This document shows, piece by piece, positions 1-8,102 of a stretch of DNA of 45,173 nucleotides. The notes beneath the pieces were generated by a model. That model searched no databases. It saw nothing but the letters and a program-made list of their open reading frames with translations, and had not been told where the DNA came from. The stretch is from an uncultured Desulfatiglans sp. (GTDB lineage Bacteria > Desulfobacterota > DSM-4660 > Desulfatiglandales > Desulfatiglandaceae). Numbering within the stretch: position 1 is the first letter of the stretch; each line of letters starts with the position of its first letter. A program made the translations under genes and the position numbers. The stretch is from positions 4,504,037 to 4,549,209 of the forward strand of contig LR026961.1 in assembly GCA_900498135.1 (NCBI GenBank), read 5' to 3'.

Positions 1-185
1 TCAACACCACCAGCAGCAAAAAGGCCGTTTCGGAATCCTCGGCCATCCGGCGGGCGGCCCTCGCCCTCGACCTCCCGTACACGACGACCCTCGCGGGCGC
101 GAAGGCGACCGCGCTCGCCATCGAGGCCATGGCCCAGGGGGATCTGACGGTGAAGACCATCCAGGAGTACCACACCCAACCTTAA
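1..185 (+). CDS. carB: Carbamoyl-phosphate synthase large subunit, C-terminal end (partial)
   Basis: Only the last 60 codons are inside the window; the frame is open at the left edge and stops at TAA 183-185. The visible peptide (starting NTTSSKKAVSESSAIRR, then LPYTTTLAGAKATA, ending TIQEYHTQP) is the end of the allosteric MGS-like domain of the large subunit of carbamoyl-phosphate synthase. The NTT and IRRAAL segments are typical of the effector-binding site. The enzyme makes carbamoyl phosphate for pyrimidine and arginine synthesis in the cytoplasm. purF follows on the same strand 80 bases later, which puts two nucleotide-synthesis genes together. Confidence 0.9.
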   Translation, partial: NTTSSKKAVSESSAIRRAALALDLPYTTTLAGAKATALAIEAMAQGDLTVKTIQEYHTQP

Positions 186-194
186 CCTCAACCA

Positions 195-244
195 GGGGAA
201 GTGCTCCGGCAGGTCCGGCCCTGCCCCGGATGCAGCAAGCCCCT
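195..244 (+). other. Hairpin-forming spacer between carB and purF
   Basis: The 80-base spacer can fold into a GC-rich hairpin: GGCAGG (208-213) pairs with CCTGCC (220-225) round a 6-base loop. An outer GGGG (195-198) can meet CCCC near 241-244. No T-run follows, so it is not a standard terminator. It may tune purF translation or mark mRNA processing. The structure is read by eye only. Confidence 0.4.
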
Positions 245-265
245 TGAAACGATTGGAATCGAACC

Positions 266-1720
266 GTGCCGAACGACACCCGAGATACGTTGAAGCCCTG
301 CGCGGACGCCCTCTGCCTGCGGCCCCACCTCCTTGAAGACCGGCCGCACGACGAGTGCGGCATCTTTGCCGTTTACAACCATGAGGATGCCGCCAAGCTG
401 ACCTACTTCGGCCTCTACGCCCTGCAGCACCGCGGGCAGGAGAGCGCCGGGATCGTCACCTCCGACGGCCGGCGCGTCCAGGAGCACAAGGCCATGGGGC
501 TCGTCCCCGACATCTTCGACGAGCCGATCCTCAACCGCCTCAAGGGGCACATGGCGCTCGGGCACGTGCGCTACTCCACGACCGGCTCCTCACTTCTCGT
601 CAACGCGCAGCCCTTCCGCGTCCAGTTCTCGGGCCATTCCCTCGCCATCGCCCACAACGGCAATCTCGTCAACGCCAGGCAGATCCGCTCGGAGCTCGAA
701 GATCAGGGCTCCATCTTCCAGACCAGCATGGACAGCGAGGTGGTCCTCCATCTGGTCGCCAAAAACCTGCGCGACGGCCTCGAAAAGGCCCTCACCGAGA
801 CCATGCAGCGGGTCAGGGGCGCCTATTCGATGGTTCTCATGACGGAGGACAGCCTCGTGGCGGTCAGGGATCCCAACGGATTCCGGCCGCTCTGCCTCGG
901 AAAGGTCAACTCGAGCTACGTCATCACCTCGGAGAGCTGCGCCCTGGACCTGATCGAGGCCGAATTCATCCGGGAGATCGCCCCGGGGGAGATCCTCATC
1001 ATCGACGCGAACGGGCTCCGGAGCATCCCCGCGGCCGTCTCCTGCCCCAAAAGCCAGTGCATCTTCGAAATGATCTACTTCGCGCGGCCCGACAGCACGA
1101 TCTTCGGACAGAACGTCTACCTCTTCCGCAAGCGGCAGGGAGAGCTGCTGGCGGAGGAGTTCCCGCGCGACGTCGACTTCGTCATGCCCTTTCCAGACTC
1201 GGGCAATTACGCCGCCCTCGGCTATGCGCAGGCCTCGGGCCTCCCACTCGAGATGGGCGTCATCCGGAACCATTACGTCGGCCGGACCTTCATCCAGCCC
1301 TCTCAGAGCATGCGCGACTTCGGGGTCAAGGTCAAACTGAACCCGGTGAAAGAGATGCTCAAGGGCAAGCGGGTTCTGATCATCGAGGATTCCATCATCC
1401 GCGGCACGACGGCCCGCACCCGCATCCAGACGCTTCGCAAGATCGGGGCCCGCGAGGTGCACATGCTGGTCAGCTGCCCCCCGCACCGCTTCCCCTGCCA
1501 CTACGGAATCGATTTCACGACCCGTGGCGAGTTGATCGCCGCCGAGAATTCGGTCGATGAAATCCGGGACTATATCGGCCTCGACAGCCTCGGCTACCTC
1601 CACATCGAAAACCTTGTCCGGGCCACCGTCATCCCGCGGTCCGAACTCTGTCTGGCCTGCTTCGACGGCTGCTACCCGGTCCCCATCGACGAGCACTTCT
1701 CGAAGACCTGCATGGAGTAA
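266..1720 (+). CDS. purF: Amidophosphoribosyltransferase (iron-sulfur, propeptide type)
   Basis: First enzyme of purine synthesis: glutamine plus PRPP gives 5-phosphoribosylamine. The 484-residue product starts at GTG 266. The mature N-terminal nucleophile is Cys31 (in DECGIFAVYNH), so about 30 residues form a propeptide that is cut off. The class II glutaminase domain covers roughly residues 31-260, with YALQHRGQESAG and the GHVRYST motif. The C-terminal half is a PRTase with the PRPP loop VLIIEDSIIRGTT. Cysteines in CPKSQC, VSCPPHRFPC and SELCLACFDGC match the 4Fe-4S ligands and oxygen-sensitive class known from Bacillus subtilis PurF. A terminator-like hairpin follows the gene. GTG 266 has only a weak ribosome-binding site, so the exact start is less sure than the identity. 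Confidence 0.96.
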   Translation: MPNDTRDTLKPCADALCLRPHLLEDRPHDECGIFAVYNHEDAAKLTYFGLYALQHRGQESAGIVTSDGRRVQEHKAMGLVPDIFDEPILNRLKGHMALGHVRYSTTGSSLLVNAQPFRVQFSGHSLAIAHNGNLVNARQIRSELEDQGSIFQTSMDSEVVLHLVAKNLRDGLEKALTETMQRVRGAYSMVLMTEDSLVAVRDPNGFRPLCLGKVNSSYVITSESCALDLIEAEFIREIAPGEILIIDANGLRSIPAAVSCPKSQCIFEMIYFARPDSTIFGQNVYLFRKRQGELLAEEFPRDVDFVMPFPDSGNYAALGYAQASGLPLEMGVIRNHYVGRTFIQPSQSMRDFGVKVKLNPVKEMLKGKRVLIIEDSIIRGTTARTRIQTLRKIGAREVHMLVSCPPHRFPCHYGIDFTTRGELIAAENSVDEIRDYIGLDSLGYLHIENLVRATVIPRSELCLACFDGCYPVPIDEHFSKTCME

Positions 1721-1740
1721 ACGCACCAGAAGCGGCAACG

Positions 1741-1795
1741 AAGGGGGCGGCATTCTTTTTTGCAGGACGATGAATGCATCCGCCCCTTTTCCATT
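1741..1795 (+). terminator. Terminator-like hairpin after purF
   Basis: AAGGGGGCGGCATTC (1741-1755) pairs imperfectly with GAATGCATCCGCCCCTT (1772-1788) across a T-rich loop, and the right arm runs into TTTCCATTTT. The position 20 bases after the purF stop fits a Rho-independent terminator. The small bulge and interrupted T-tract lower confidence. Confidence 0.6.
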
Positions 1796-1809
1796 TTCTA
1801 ACACCTTTC

Positions 1810-1838
1810 TTGCGCGATCCTAACATTCGCTGTATATT
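1810..1838 (+). promoter_or_regulatory. Candidate sigma70 promoter for phoB-phoR
   Basis: TTGCGC (1810-1815) is separated by 17 bases from TATATT (1833-1838), in the only AT-rich stretch before the response regulator gene. Transcription would start near 1845, leaving a leader of about 230 bases. The position supports it, but there is no experimental evidence. Confidence 0.5.
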
Positions 1839-2075
1839 CTGCTGATTATTCACGGTTCGATCTGAAGTCCGCCGGGAAGCGAGGCTTCGGACACGAAACT
1901 GGTTCCGGATCTGCCCCACCGCTTCGCGCCGCGCGGTCTGGCCAAGACGAGGGAAAACAAGCGGCAGTGCCGAGGCGTACGGATTGGTCGCCGCACACGC
2001 CATCGCGCGGATGGACACCGAGATTGAACCCAAAGATTTCCTTCGGACGAAAAAGGCCGATGAAGGCGAAGAACC

Positions 2076-2762
2076 ATGCCGACACAACAGATCCTCGTTG
2101 TCGATGATGAAGCGGACATCCTGGAACTGGTTCGTTTCAATCTTTCCAGGGAAAGCTTCCAAATCACCTGTGCCGAGACCGGGGAAGACGCCCTGAAACT
2201 GGTCAAGGCAAACCCGCCGGACCTCCTCCTGCTCGATCTGATGCTCCCGGGGATCGACGGGCTGGAGGTCGCCCGCCTCATCAAATATGATCCGAAGATC
2301 CGGCACATCCCGATCATCATGCTGACCGCCAAGGGGGAGGAGACGGATGTCGTCACCGGACTCGAACTGGGGGCGGACGACTATGTGACCAAACCGTTCA
2401 GCCCGCGCGTGCTGACCGCCCGGGTCAAGGCCGTGCTCCGTCGCAAAACCCCGCCTGAACCCGATCCCGAAGGGGTGCTGCGCATCCACGACCTCGTCAT
2501 CCACCCCGGGCGGCATGAGGTCCTCCTGAACGGCGAACCGCTGCAGCTGACCTTCAGCGAATTCGAGATCCTGAATTATCTGGCCCGGAGGCCCGGATGG
2601 GTCTTTACACGCGCACAGATCGTCGATGCAGTTCGCGGAGACGACTACCCGGTTACGGACCGGTCGGTCGACGTCCAAATCGTCGGCCTTCGGAAAAAGC
2701 TCGGGGGCGCAGGACACTACATCGAAACGGTGCGCGGCGTCGGTTACCGCTTCAAGGAATAG
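2076..2762 (+). CDS. phoB: OmpR/PhoB-family response regulator
   Basis: A 228-residue two-domain regulator. The receiver domain (about 1-120) has the acidic pair Asp10-Asp11, phosphoacceptor Asp54 in LLLLDLMLPG, Thr in MLTAKG and Lys106 in YVTKPFSP. The winged-helix DNA-binding domain (about 135-228) has the usual LTFSEFEIL, DRSVDVQIVGLRKKL and RGVGYRF signatures. It starts at ATG 2076 after a GAAGG-type site. The next gene, a PhoR-like kinase, starts 4 bases after the stop, so they form one operon and a cognate pair. PhoB of the phosphate regulon is the best match by sequence, but no pst genes are visible and the gene next downstream is arsC-like. Phosphate as the signal is an inference. Confidence 0.88.
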   Translation: MPTQQILVVDDEADILELVRFNLSRESFQITCAETGEDALKLVKANPPDLLLLDLMLPGIDGLEVARLIKYDPKIRHIPIIMLTAKGEETDVVTGLELGADDYVTKPFSPRVLTARVKAVLRRKTPPEPDPEGVLRIHDLVIHPGRHEVLLNGEPLQLTFSEFEILNYLARRPGWVFTRAQIVDAVRGDDYPVTDRSVDVQIVGLRKKLGGAGHYIETVRGVGYRFKE

Positions 2763-2766
2763 ATCG

Positions 2767-4566
2767 ATGACGAAAAGAAGGCGGCTCATCTGGCAGCTCT
2801 ACCCTTCCTATCTTCTCATCACCCTCCTCGCTATCATGGCCTCCGCCTGGTTCGCCACGCACCTGCTCACCGGTTTCATCTTCGACCAAGCCCTCCAGGA
2901 CCTCGGCATCCGCGCCGGCATGGTCTCTCCCCAGATCCTGCAACACCTCGATCCGCTCAACGAAGCAGCAGTCGATCAGTTCTGCAAGGCCACCGGACGG
3001 ATGAGTACCACCCGGCTGACGGTCCTCTTGGCCGACGGCCGGGTCATCGGCGACTCCCGTGAAGATCCGGGCAAAATGGACAACCATCTCGACCGGCCCG
3101 AGATCAAACAGGCAGCCGTCACAGGGTTCGGTCACATCCAGCGCTTCAGCCGCACAACGGATTACCATTTTCTGTATGCAGCCCTGCCCCTTTTCAAGGA
3201 AGGCCGCATGATGGGTTTCGTGCGGGCCGCCACCCCGATCGATCACATCAAGGAAACGGTCCGGAAAGCGAAGGTGCGAATGGTCGAGGGCGGCGTACTG
3301 ACGGCGGTTCTCGCTGCCCTTCTGGCCTTTCTGGTCTCGCGCCGGATCGTGCGCCCCGTGAACATTCTCAGGGAGTGGGCCGAAGGACTTTCGGCCGGAG
3401 ACGCCCCATCGAGGCCCCCTGTTGAAAAGGGTGGAACAGAAATCGCTTCCCTGGCCGAAGCGATCTACGGGATGGCCGTGGAACTCCGCGGCCAGATCCT
3501 TGCGGCCACCCAGCAGCGCAACGAAATGGAGGCGATCCTGGCCAGCATGGCAGACGGTGTGATCGCACTCGATATGGACGAACGGATCCTTACCCTGAAC
3601 GCTGCGGCGGGGGTCATGCTGGGATGGACCCCGCAGGACGCACGCGGACGCAGCCTTCAGGAGGTGGCCCGCTACCCGGGCCTGCAGCGGTTCGCGAGGG
3701 ACACCATCGACCACCGCGAACCCATCGAACAGGAACTGGTCCTGGCCGGCAATACCCAGCGCTTTCTGAAAGCCGGCAGTTCGATCCTCCGCGACGGGGA
3801 GGGCCTGCAAATAGGCGTCCTCATCGTCCTGAACGATGTGACCCGGCTGCGCCAGTTGGAGAATGTGCGTCGGGATTTCGTCGCCAATGTCTCCCATGAG
3901 CTCAGAACCCCCTTGACGGCGATCAAAGGATTCGTGGAAACCCTGAAGGAAGGCGCCCTCACGGAGCCGGAAAACGCGCAGAGGTTCCTCGGGATCATCG
4001 AGAAGCACGTGGCCCGTCTCGAGGCCATCATCAAGGACCTGCTGAGCCTGTCGCGGATCGAAAAAGAGACGGAAAACGGGGAGATTCGTCTGACCAGAGA
4101 GCGGCTGCTCGACGTCATTCAGACGGCCGTGCAGGTCTGCGCGGAACCCGCCCGGCTGAAGGAGATCCGGTTGAGCATCCGCTGCCCGGCGGATCTCGAG
4201 GTCGGCATGGACCCCCTGAGGCTCGAGCAGGCCATCGTCAATCTCCTGGACAATGCCATCAAATACAGCGACCCGGGCAAAGAGGTGCGGATCGATGCCC
4301 GCACGACACCCGAGGGTGTCGAACTCCGAATCAGCGACCAAGGCTACGGCATCCCGAAGGAACACCTCTCGCGCATCTTCGAACGCTTCTACCGCGTCGA
4401 TAAGGCACGCAGCAGGCAGGAGGGGGGAACGGGACTGGGCCTGGCCATCGTGAAGCACATCGTCCAGGCCCACGGCGGCCGATTGGAGGTCGAAAGCACC
4501 CCGGGCAAAGGCAGCACCTTCAACATCGTCCTCAAAGAACCCCCGCTCGCCGCCCGCACCGGGTGA
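2767..4566 (+). CDS. phoR: PhoR-type sensor histidine kinase
   Basis: The start is ATG 2767, preceded by AAGGAA inside the end of phoB; a longer frame upstream is overlap only. The 599-residue protein has membrane helix 1 (about 11-36), an extracytoplasmic sensor region (37-170), helix 2 (about 176-196) ending in VSRRIVRPV, then HAMP, a PAS domain (about 265-365, MADGVIALDMDERILTLN), and a HisKA domain with His377 in FVANVSHELRTPLTAIKGF. The HATPase domain has NLLDNAIKYS, ISDQGYGIP, FERFYRVDKARS and GTGLGLAIV. The full PhoR-like HAMP-PAS-kinase layout suggests phosphate-type sensing and phosphotransfer to the upstream regulator. The ligand of the sensor region cannot be read from sequence. 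Confidence 0.87.
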   Translation: MTKRRRLIWQLYPSYLLITLLAIMASAWFATHLLTGFIFDQALQDLGIRAGMVSPQILQHLDPLNEAAVDQFCKATGRMSTTRLTVLLADGRVIGDSREDPGKMDNHLDRPEIKQAAVTGFGHIQRFSRTTDYHFLYAALPLFKEGRMMGFVRAATPIDHIKETVRKAKVRMVEGGVLTAVLAALLAFLVSRRIVRPVNILREWAEGLSAGDAPSRPPVEKGGTEIASLAEAIYGMAVELRGQILAATQQRNEMEAILASMADGVIALDMDERILTLNAAAGVMLGWTPQDARGRSLQEVARYPGLQRFARDTIDHREPIEQELVLAGNTQRFLKAGSSILRDGEGLQIGVLIVLNDVTRLRQLENVRRDFVANVSHELRTPLTAIKGFVETLKEGALTEPENAQRFLGIIEKHVARLEAIIKDLLSLSRIEKETENGEIRLTRERLLDVIQTAVQVCAEPARLKEIRLSIRCPADLEVGMDPLRLEQAIVNLLDNAIKYSDPGKEVRIDARTTPEGVELRISDQGYGIPKEHLSRIFERFYRVDKARSRQEGGTGLGLAIVKHIVQAHGGRLEVESTPGKGSTFNIVLKEPPLAARTG

Positions 4567-4589
4567 ACCGCGGAGGCGCCCCGGAACTC

Positions 4590-4613
4590 CCCCGGATCCG
4601 CCCCCATCCGGGG
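4590..4613 (+). other. GC hairpin between phoR and arsC
   Basis: CCCCGGAT (4590-4597) and ATCCGGGG (4606-4613) form a perfect 8-bp stem with an 8-base loop and no T-run. It sits in the 86-base spacer before the arsenate reductase gene and could modulate read-through or act as an mRNA stability element. Confidence 0.4.
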
Positions 4614-4652
4614 ATCAACCGATGATCTCATAGTTGGAGGCATCCTGCACCC

Positions 4653-5081
4653 ATGGATTTGGAACGGAAGACCATCCTGTTCGTTTGTACGCACAACTCC
4701 GCCCGATCGCAAATGGCCGAGGCGCTCGTCAACCATCTTTACGGTGACCGCTATCAGGCCTTCAGCGCCGGCACCGAACCGACGGAGGTCCACCCGATCG
4801 CCCGCCGAGCCATGTCAGAACTCGGGATGGATATCAGCCGGCAGCAATCGAAATCGATCGACCGTTTCCTGGGCCAGGATTTCGAATGGGTCGTCACCCT
4901 TTGCGACCATGCGCACGAGTCGTGCCCGGTCTTCCCGGCCGGTTACAAGCGGGTCCACAAGGGCTTCAGGGACCCGGCCGCCGCCGAAGGCGACGACGAG
5001 GAAAGGCTCGAGGCCTTCAGGATGGTGCGGGACGAACTCAAGGAATGGTTCGAAAAGACGGTCCTGCGGACCGATGAATGA
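4653..5081 (+). CDS. arsC: Thioredoxin-type arsenate reductase (low-molecular-weight phosphatase fold)
   Basis: A 142-residue protein. The P-loop CTHNSARS contains nucleophile Cys12 and Arg18 (CX5R). Two more cysteines, Cys84 and Cys91 in TLCDHAHESCPVFP, have the 7-residue spacing of the redox relay Cys82/Cys89 in Staphylococcus plasmid pI258 ArsC. This favours thioredoxin-coupled arsenate reduction to arsenite over plain tyrosine phosphatase activity. DPAAAEGDDEE holds the general acid Asp. It starts at ATG 4653 with an upstream GGAGG (about 4636-4640). It lies on the same strand after phoBR and convergent with the PLP enzyme 24 bases on. No arsenite pump gene is seen nearby. Confidence 0.85.
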   Translation: MDLERKTILFVCTHNSARSQMAEALVNHLYGDRYQAFSAGTEPTEVHPIARRAMSELGMDISRQQSKSIDRFLGQDFEWVVTLCDHAHESCPVFPAGYKRVHKGFRDPAAAEGDDEERLEAFRMVRDELKEWFEKTVLRTDE

Positions 5082-5105
5082 TCGGCGGCAGCCAGATCCC
5101 CGTCC

Positions 5106-6236
5106 CTACGAAAGCCTGTCGAGGACCTCGAAAAACCGCGCCGCATCGGCTTCGTCGTTGTAGAAATGGGGTGAGAGCCGGATCAGACCTCCCCGCTCCG
5201 AGACAAGCACACGCTCTTTCAGCATCGCCTTGAAGAGGGGCGGCGCGTCCCCGCGCGGCCTGAAGGTCAGGATGCCCGAACGCTCGAGGGGAGACATCGG
5301 GGTCACGATCTCGAGGCCCCTTTGCGAAAGCCCCGCAGCCAGAAGGTCGTTCAAATGGAAAATGCGGCGTCGGACCGCGTCGATCCCCGCCTCCAGAAGG
5401 AGTTCGACGGCAGAGCCCAGTGCGTAGATGCCGGAGACGTTCGGCGTACCGGGTTCGAGTTTGGCGGCGCCGGATTTGAGTTCGTAACGGATGTTGAAAA
5501 AATCCTCTTCATTCTCGACGCTCCTCCAGCCGATCTGCGTCGGGTGGAGCCGGCGGACCGCTTCCTGGTCCACATAGAGCATCCCGCATCCCAGGGGACC
5601 CAGGAGCCACTTGTGCCCCCCCGCCGCAAGGAAATGAATCCCTGACGAGCGAACATCGATCGGCAGCACCCCGAGGCTCTGGATCGCATCGACGCAGAAA
5701 AGGAGGCCCTCCTCCCGGCAGAGCCCGCCGAGGGCCTGCAGGTCGGAAGCGCCACCGGTCAGAAAATCCACCGAACTGACCGCAAGGAGCCGCGCCCCTT
5801 TCCTGAGCGCCCTGCGGACATCTCCCGGGTCCACGATCCCCCTTCGGCGCTCCACGAAGACCACCTGGACCCCCTTCCTCTCGAGATCGAGCCAGGGGTA
5901 GATGTTGGACGGGAAATCAGGGCGTGACACCAGGACCGCGTCGCCCGCCTGCCAGTCGATCCCCCCCGCGACCGCGCTCAGCCCCTCGGAGGTGTTGCCG
6001 ACAAAGGCGATTTCCTGATCCTCCGCACCGATCAGCCGCGCCAGGAGCCCGCGGACCTCGCCGATTCGCTTCATCCACTCCGGGAACATGACAATTCCGT
6101 GGTGCACCCTGTCTTCGTTCAGGCGGGTCAGCCCCGCCGCCACGCGCCGCGGCATCGGCGAGACGGCGGCGTGGTTCAGGTAGGTGTAGGAGCGGGTGAC
6201 CGGAAATTCTTCTCTGATCGCCATCGAATCTCTCAT
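5106..6236 (-). CDS. Class V aminotransferase-fold PLP enzyme
   Basis: 376 residues from ATG at 6236, chosen because AAGGGG lies 8 bases upstream; the longer open frame above it is non-coding. The fold type I aminotransferase signatures are NTSEG (PLP phosphate), SSVDFLTGG, the PLP-pyridine Asp183 in FCVDAIQS, and Schiff-base Lys209 in AAGGHKWLLGP. Cysteine desulfurases carry a catalytic Cys on a mobile loop; here the C-terminal third has no cysteine in that place, so sulfur transfer is doubtful. Selenocysteine lyase-like, isopenicillin N epimerase-like or kynureninase-like subgroups are all possible, and the substrate is unknown. Convergent with arsC. Confidence 0.8.
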   Translation of the reverse strand: MRDSMAIREEFPVTRSYTYLNHAAVSPMPRRVAAGLTRLNEDRVHHGIVMFPEWMKRIGEVRGLLARLIGAEDQEIAFVGNTSEGLSAVAGGIDWQAGDAVLVSRPDFPSNIYPWLDLERKGVQVVFVERRRGIVDPGDVRRALRKGARLLAVSSVDFLTGGASDLQALGGLCREEGLLFCVDAIQSLGVLPIDVRSSGIHFLAAGGHKWLLGPLGCGMLYVDQEAVRRLHPTQIGWRSVENEEDFFNIRYELKSGAAKLEPGTPNVSGIYALGSAVELLLEAGIDAVRRRIFHLNDLLAAGLSQRGLEIVTPMSPLERSGILTFRPRGDAPPLFKAMLKERVLVSERGGLIRLSPHFYNDEADAARFFEVLDRLS

Positions 6237-6478
6237 ATCGATTCCCCTTCGTCCCGATCGAGCACCGGACTTGAGATTGCGGCGGAAGCCGCATTGGACA
6301 CAGCCACTGGTATCTGGTAATTTACGGAATTTAGTTTCCAGGAGCGGGGCGCTCCTGGTACACACCTGCCATTCGTTCAAGTAGGGGATAGCTCCTCGAG
6401 GGGAATCGAGCGCTCTGCAGACGGCCTCCCTCCGAAATGCCGGCCGGGTTGTATGGCCAGGAGGATCTGATCGGACGG
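6237..6478 (-). other. Spacer with two near-perfect hairpins
   Basis: Between the MFS and PLP-enzyme genes are two stem-loops: TGCGGC-GGAA-GCCGCA (6278-6293) and CCAGGAGCG-GGG-CGCTCCTGG (6338-6358), the latter a 9-bp perfect stem with a 3-base loop. Neither is followed by a T-run in either direction. The second is preceded by TTAGTTTCCA, the same ten bases that begin repeat copies at 43911 and 45043; this may be chance. Confidence 0.45.
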
Positions 6479-7741
6479 TCATCCAACCGGCCGCCTGAGG
6501 TCCCGAGTGTCGCGTGAGAAGCAGTACAACAGAGTGACGGCCGCCAGACACCCGCTGCACAGCAGGAGCGCTGCGCTGAAGGCGGCCGGCCCTTGCGAAT
6601 CCCCGGGAAAGATCCTCTGCATCAAAGCCCCGAGGCCATGCAGAAACGCCGCCGGGCCGATCATGGTGAAAAAGTTGATGCCCGTCATGGCCATGCCCGC
6701 CATCTCGGACGGCATCCGCTCCTTGATATGGGTGTACATGAGCTGACCCGAGGCCCGAAACATCCCGAGGGTCGTGATCAGCAAGGCCAACCAGACAAAG
6801 GCCATACCGGCGGGCAGGATGGCGAGGATTCCGGTCATCGCCGCAAAGGTCGCCAAGCCGAGCACGATGATCCATTTGCGCGTGCGGACGAGACGGTCCG
6901 AAACTCCCCCCCAGAACGGGCTCCCCAGGATCATGCCCACGTTCAGGAGAAAAATCAGGTTGCCCGTCTGCACCGGCGTGAGGCCCATCACCTTCATCAG
7001 ATAAGGGCCCGCCCAAAGGGTCTGGAAGGAGGCGAAGATGCCGTACCCGACGAAGCTCCCAGTCGATATGATCCAGTAGTCGCGGTTTTTCAGCAGCACG
7101 GCAAGACGGGCGATGGAATGCCCACCCCCGCCCTCTGCACCCTTTTCAGTTCTGTCTTTCCCCTTATCCGGGGCGTCCCGGACGACGGCGTACAGGGCGG
7201 CGACAAGGACCAGGTTCGCCGCAGCCACCGTCAGAAAGGCCCAGCGCCACCCCACGAGATCGACCAGAAGGACCAGGGGGGTCGTGGCCGCCATGTTGCC
7301 GATCGTCCCGATGGCGAAGACGATCCCCGAGAGGGTGGCGAAGTGGAGGGGACTGAACCAGCTTGTCATGAGCTTGAGCGTCCCCATCAAGTTGCAGGCC
7401 ATCCCGATCCCCAGGAGAAGACGCCCGAACACCCCCATCGAAAGGGAATCCGCCGAGGCGAAGGCCACCGCCCCGACGACCCCTGCAACACCGAGGCCGG
7501 TCATCATCCTGCGCGCGCCGACCCGGTCGAGGAAGATGCTGAGGGGGATCTGCGTCAGGGCGAAGGCGTAGAAAAACGCCGCCGAAAGGAAGCCGAGATC
7601 GGCTGTGTCGAGACGTAGATCGGCCGTCAGCTGCGGCGCGATGACCGCATTGGTCGCCCGATAGAATTGGGACAGAAAGAAGTTGGCCGCCGTGATGGCG
7701 AATATCGCCCAGCGGCGGTGCTGATCGTTCAAAGTCGGCAA
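6479..7741 (-). CDS. Major facilitator superfamily transporter
   Basis: About 420 residues with 12 predicted membrane helices. The MFS signature between helices 2 and 3 is seen as IFLDRVGARRMM, and a matching motif in the second half as FWGGVSDRLVRTRKW. The first helix follows NDQHRRWAIFAITAANFFLSQF, here shortened to its key part. I place the start at TTG 7741, 10 bases after AAGGGAGGG; an upstream GTG or ATG would add 20-40 residues of doubtful content. The family resembles organic-anion or sugar-acid symporters, but the substrate is not readable. It is divergent from the dehydratase operon, so it may import that pathway's substrate; this is inference from position alone. Confidence 0.78.
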   Translation of the reverse strand: MPTLNDQHRRWAIFAITAANFFLSQFYRATNAVIAPQLTADLRLDTADLGFLSAAFFYAFALTQIPLSIFLDRVGARRMMTGLGVAGVVGAVAFASADSLSMGVFGRLLLGIGMACNLMGTLKLMTSWFSPLHFATLSGIVFAIGTIGNMAATTPLVLLVDLVGWRWAFLTVAAANLVLVAALYAVVRDAPDKGKDRTEKGAEGGGGHSIARLAVLLKNRDYWIISTGSFVGYGIFASFQTLWAGPYLMKVMGLTPVQTGNLIFLLNVGMILGSPFWGGVSDRLVRTRKWIIVLGLATFAAMTGILAILPAGMAFVWLALLITTLGMFRASGQLMYTHIKERMPSEMAGMAMTGINFFTMIGPAAFLHGLGALMQRIFPGDSQGPAAFSAALLLCSGCLAAVTLLYCFSRDTRDLRRPVG

Positions 7742-8102
7742 CGCGTGCAAGCCCTCCCTTACCGTTATTCCGGCCACCAGGGAGCATATATCCAACCGGA
7801 GCCGATTTGCAACGATCATCCCCGAGGCCGCATGCCCAGGCATGAATTTTCCCAATCCTCTGCAAGAATACCGTATAATTTTAGGTATATTTTCGAATGA
7901 CGGCGTTTTTTCCCTTCGGATCCGGGCCATCACCCTGCGGGTCCCGCAGACGGGGACCCCGGTCGACGCGGATGAAGGCCGCAGCGGACGGTCTCGGCTG
8001 AAGACCAGGCAGTGCAGGCACCGGGCCTGTGAACGTCCTGTCGGCAGGGGTCGCTTTTTTATCAATCGCCGCGAGTGATGGCTTCGAGACGGAGTGACGC
8101 CC
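7742..8102. other. Divergent intergenic region (MFS / dehydratase operon)
   Basis: 361 bases without a gene. An AT-rich core near 7860-7895 contains TATAAT (7874-7879) on the + strand, but no good -35 hexamer at 16-18 bases, and AT-rich -10-like words on the other strand. It probably carries both divergent promoters; I cannot place them firmly. Confidence 0.35.

Larger units (their letters stand above)
1721..2075 (+). other. Intergenic region purF-phoB
   Basis: 355 bases with no convincing gene. It holds the purF terminator hairpin (1741-1795) and a sigma70-like promoter (1810-1838). The roughly 230-base leader after that contains short open frames, none with a convincing ribosome-binding site or a recognisable product. 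I saw no clear Pho box (CTGTCAT direct repeats). Confidence 0.5.

Noticed and set aside
590..1804. Long antisense open frame over purF
   Set aside because: GC-rich third positions open antisense frames; the sense product is unmistakable PurF and the antisense translation has no family features. The same applies to long frames opposite phoR, rnfB, guaA, thrS, pheT and the cytochromes.
1850..1875. tRNA-like GGTTCGATC string
   Set aside because: No matching acceptor, D or anticodon arms could be placed around it; no tRNA gene was found in the window.
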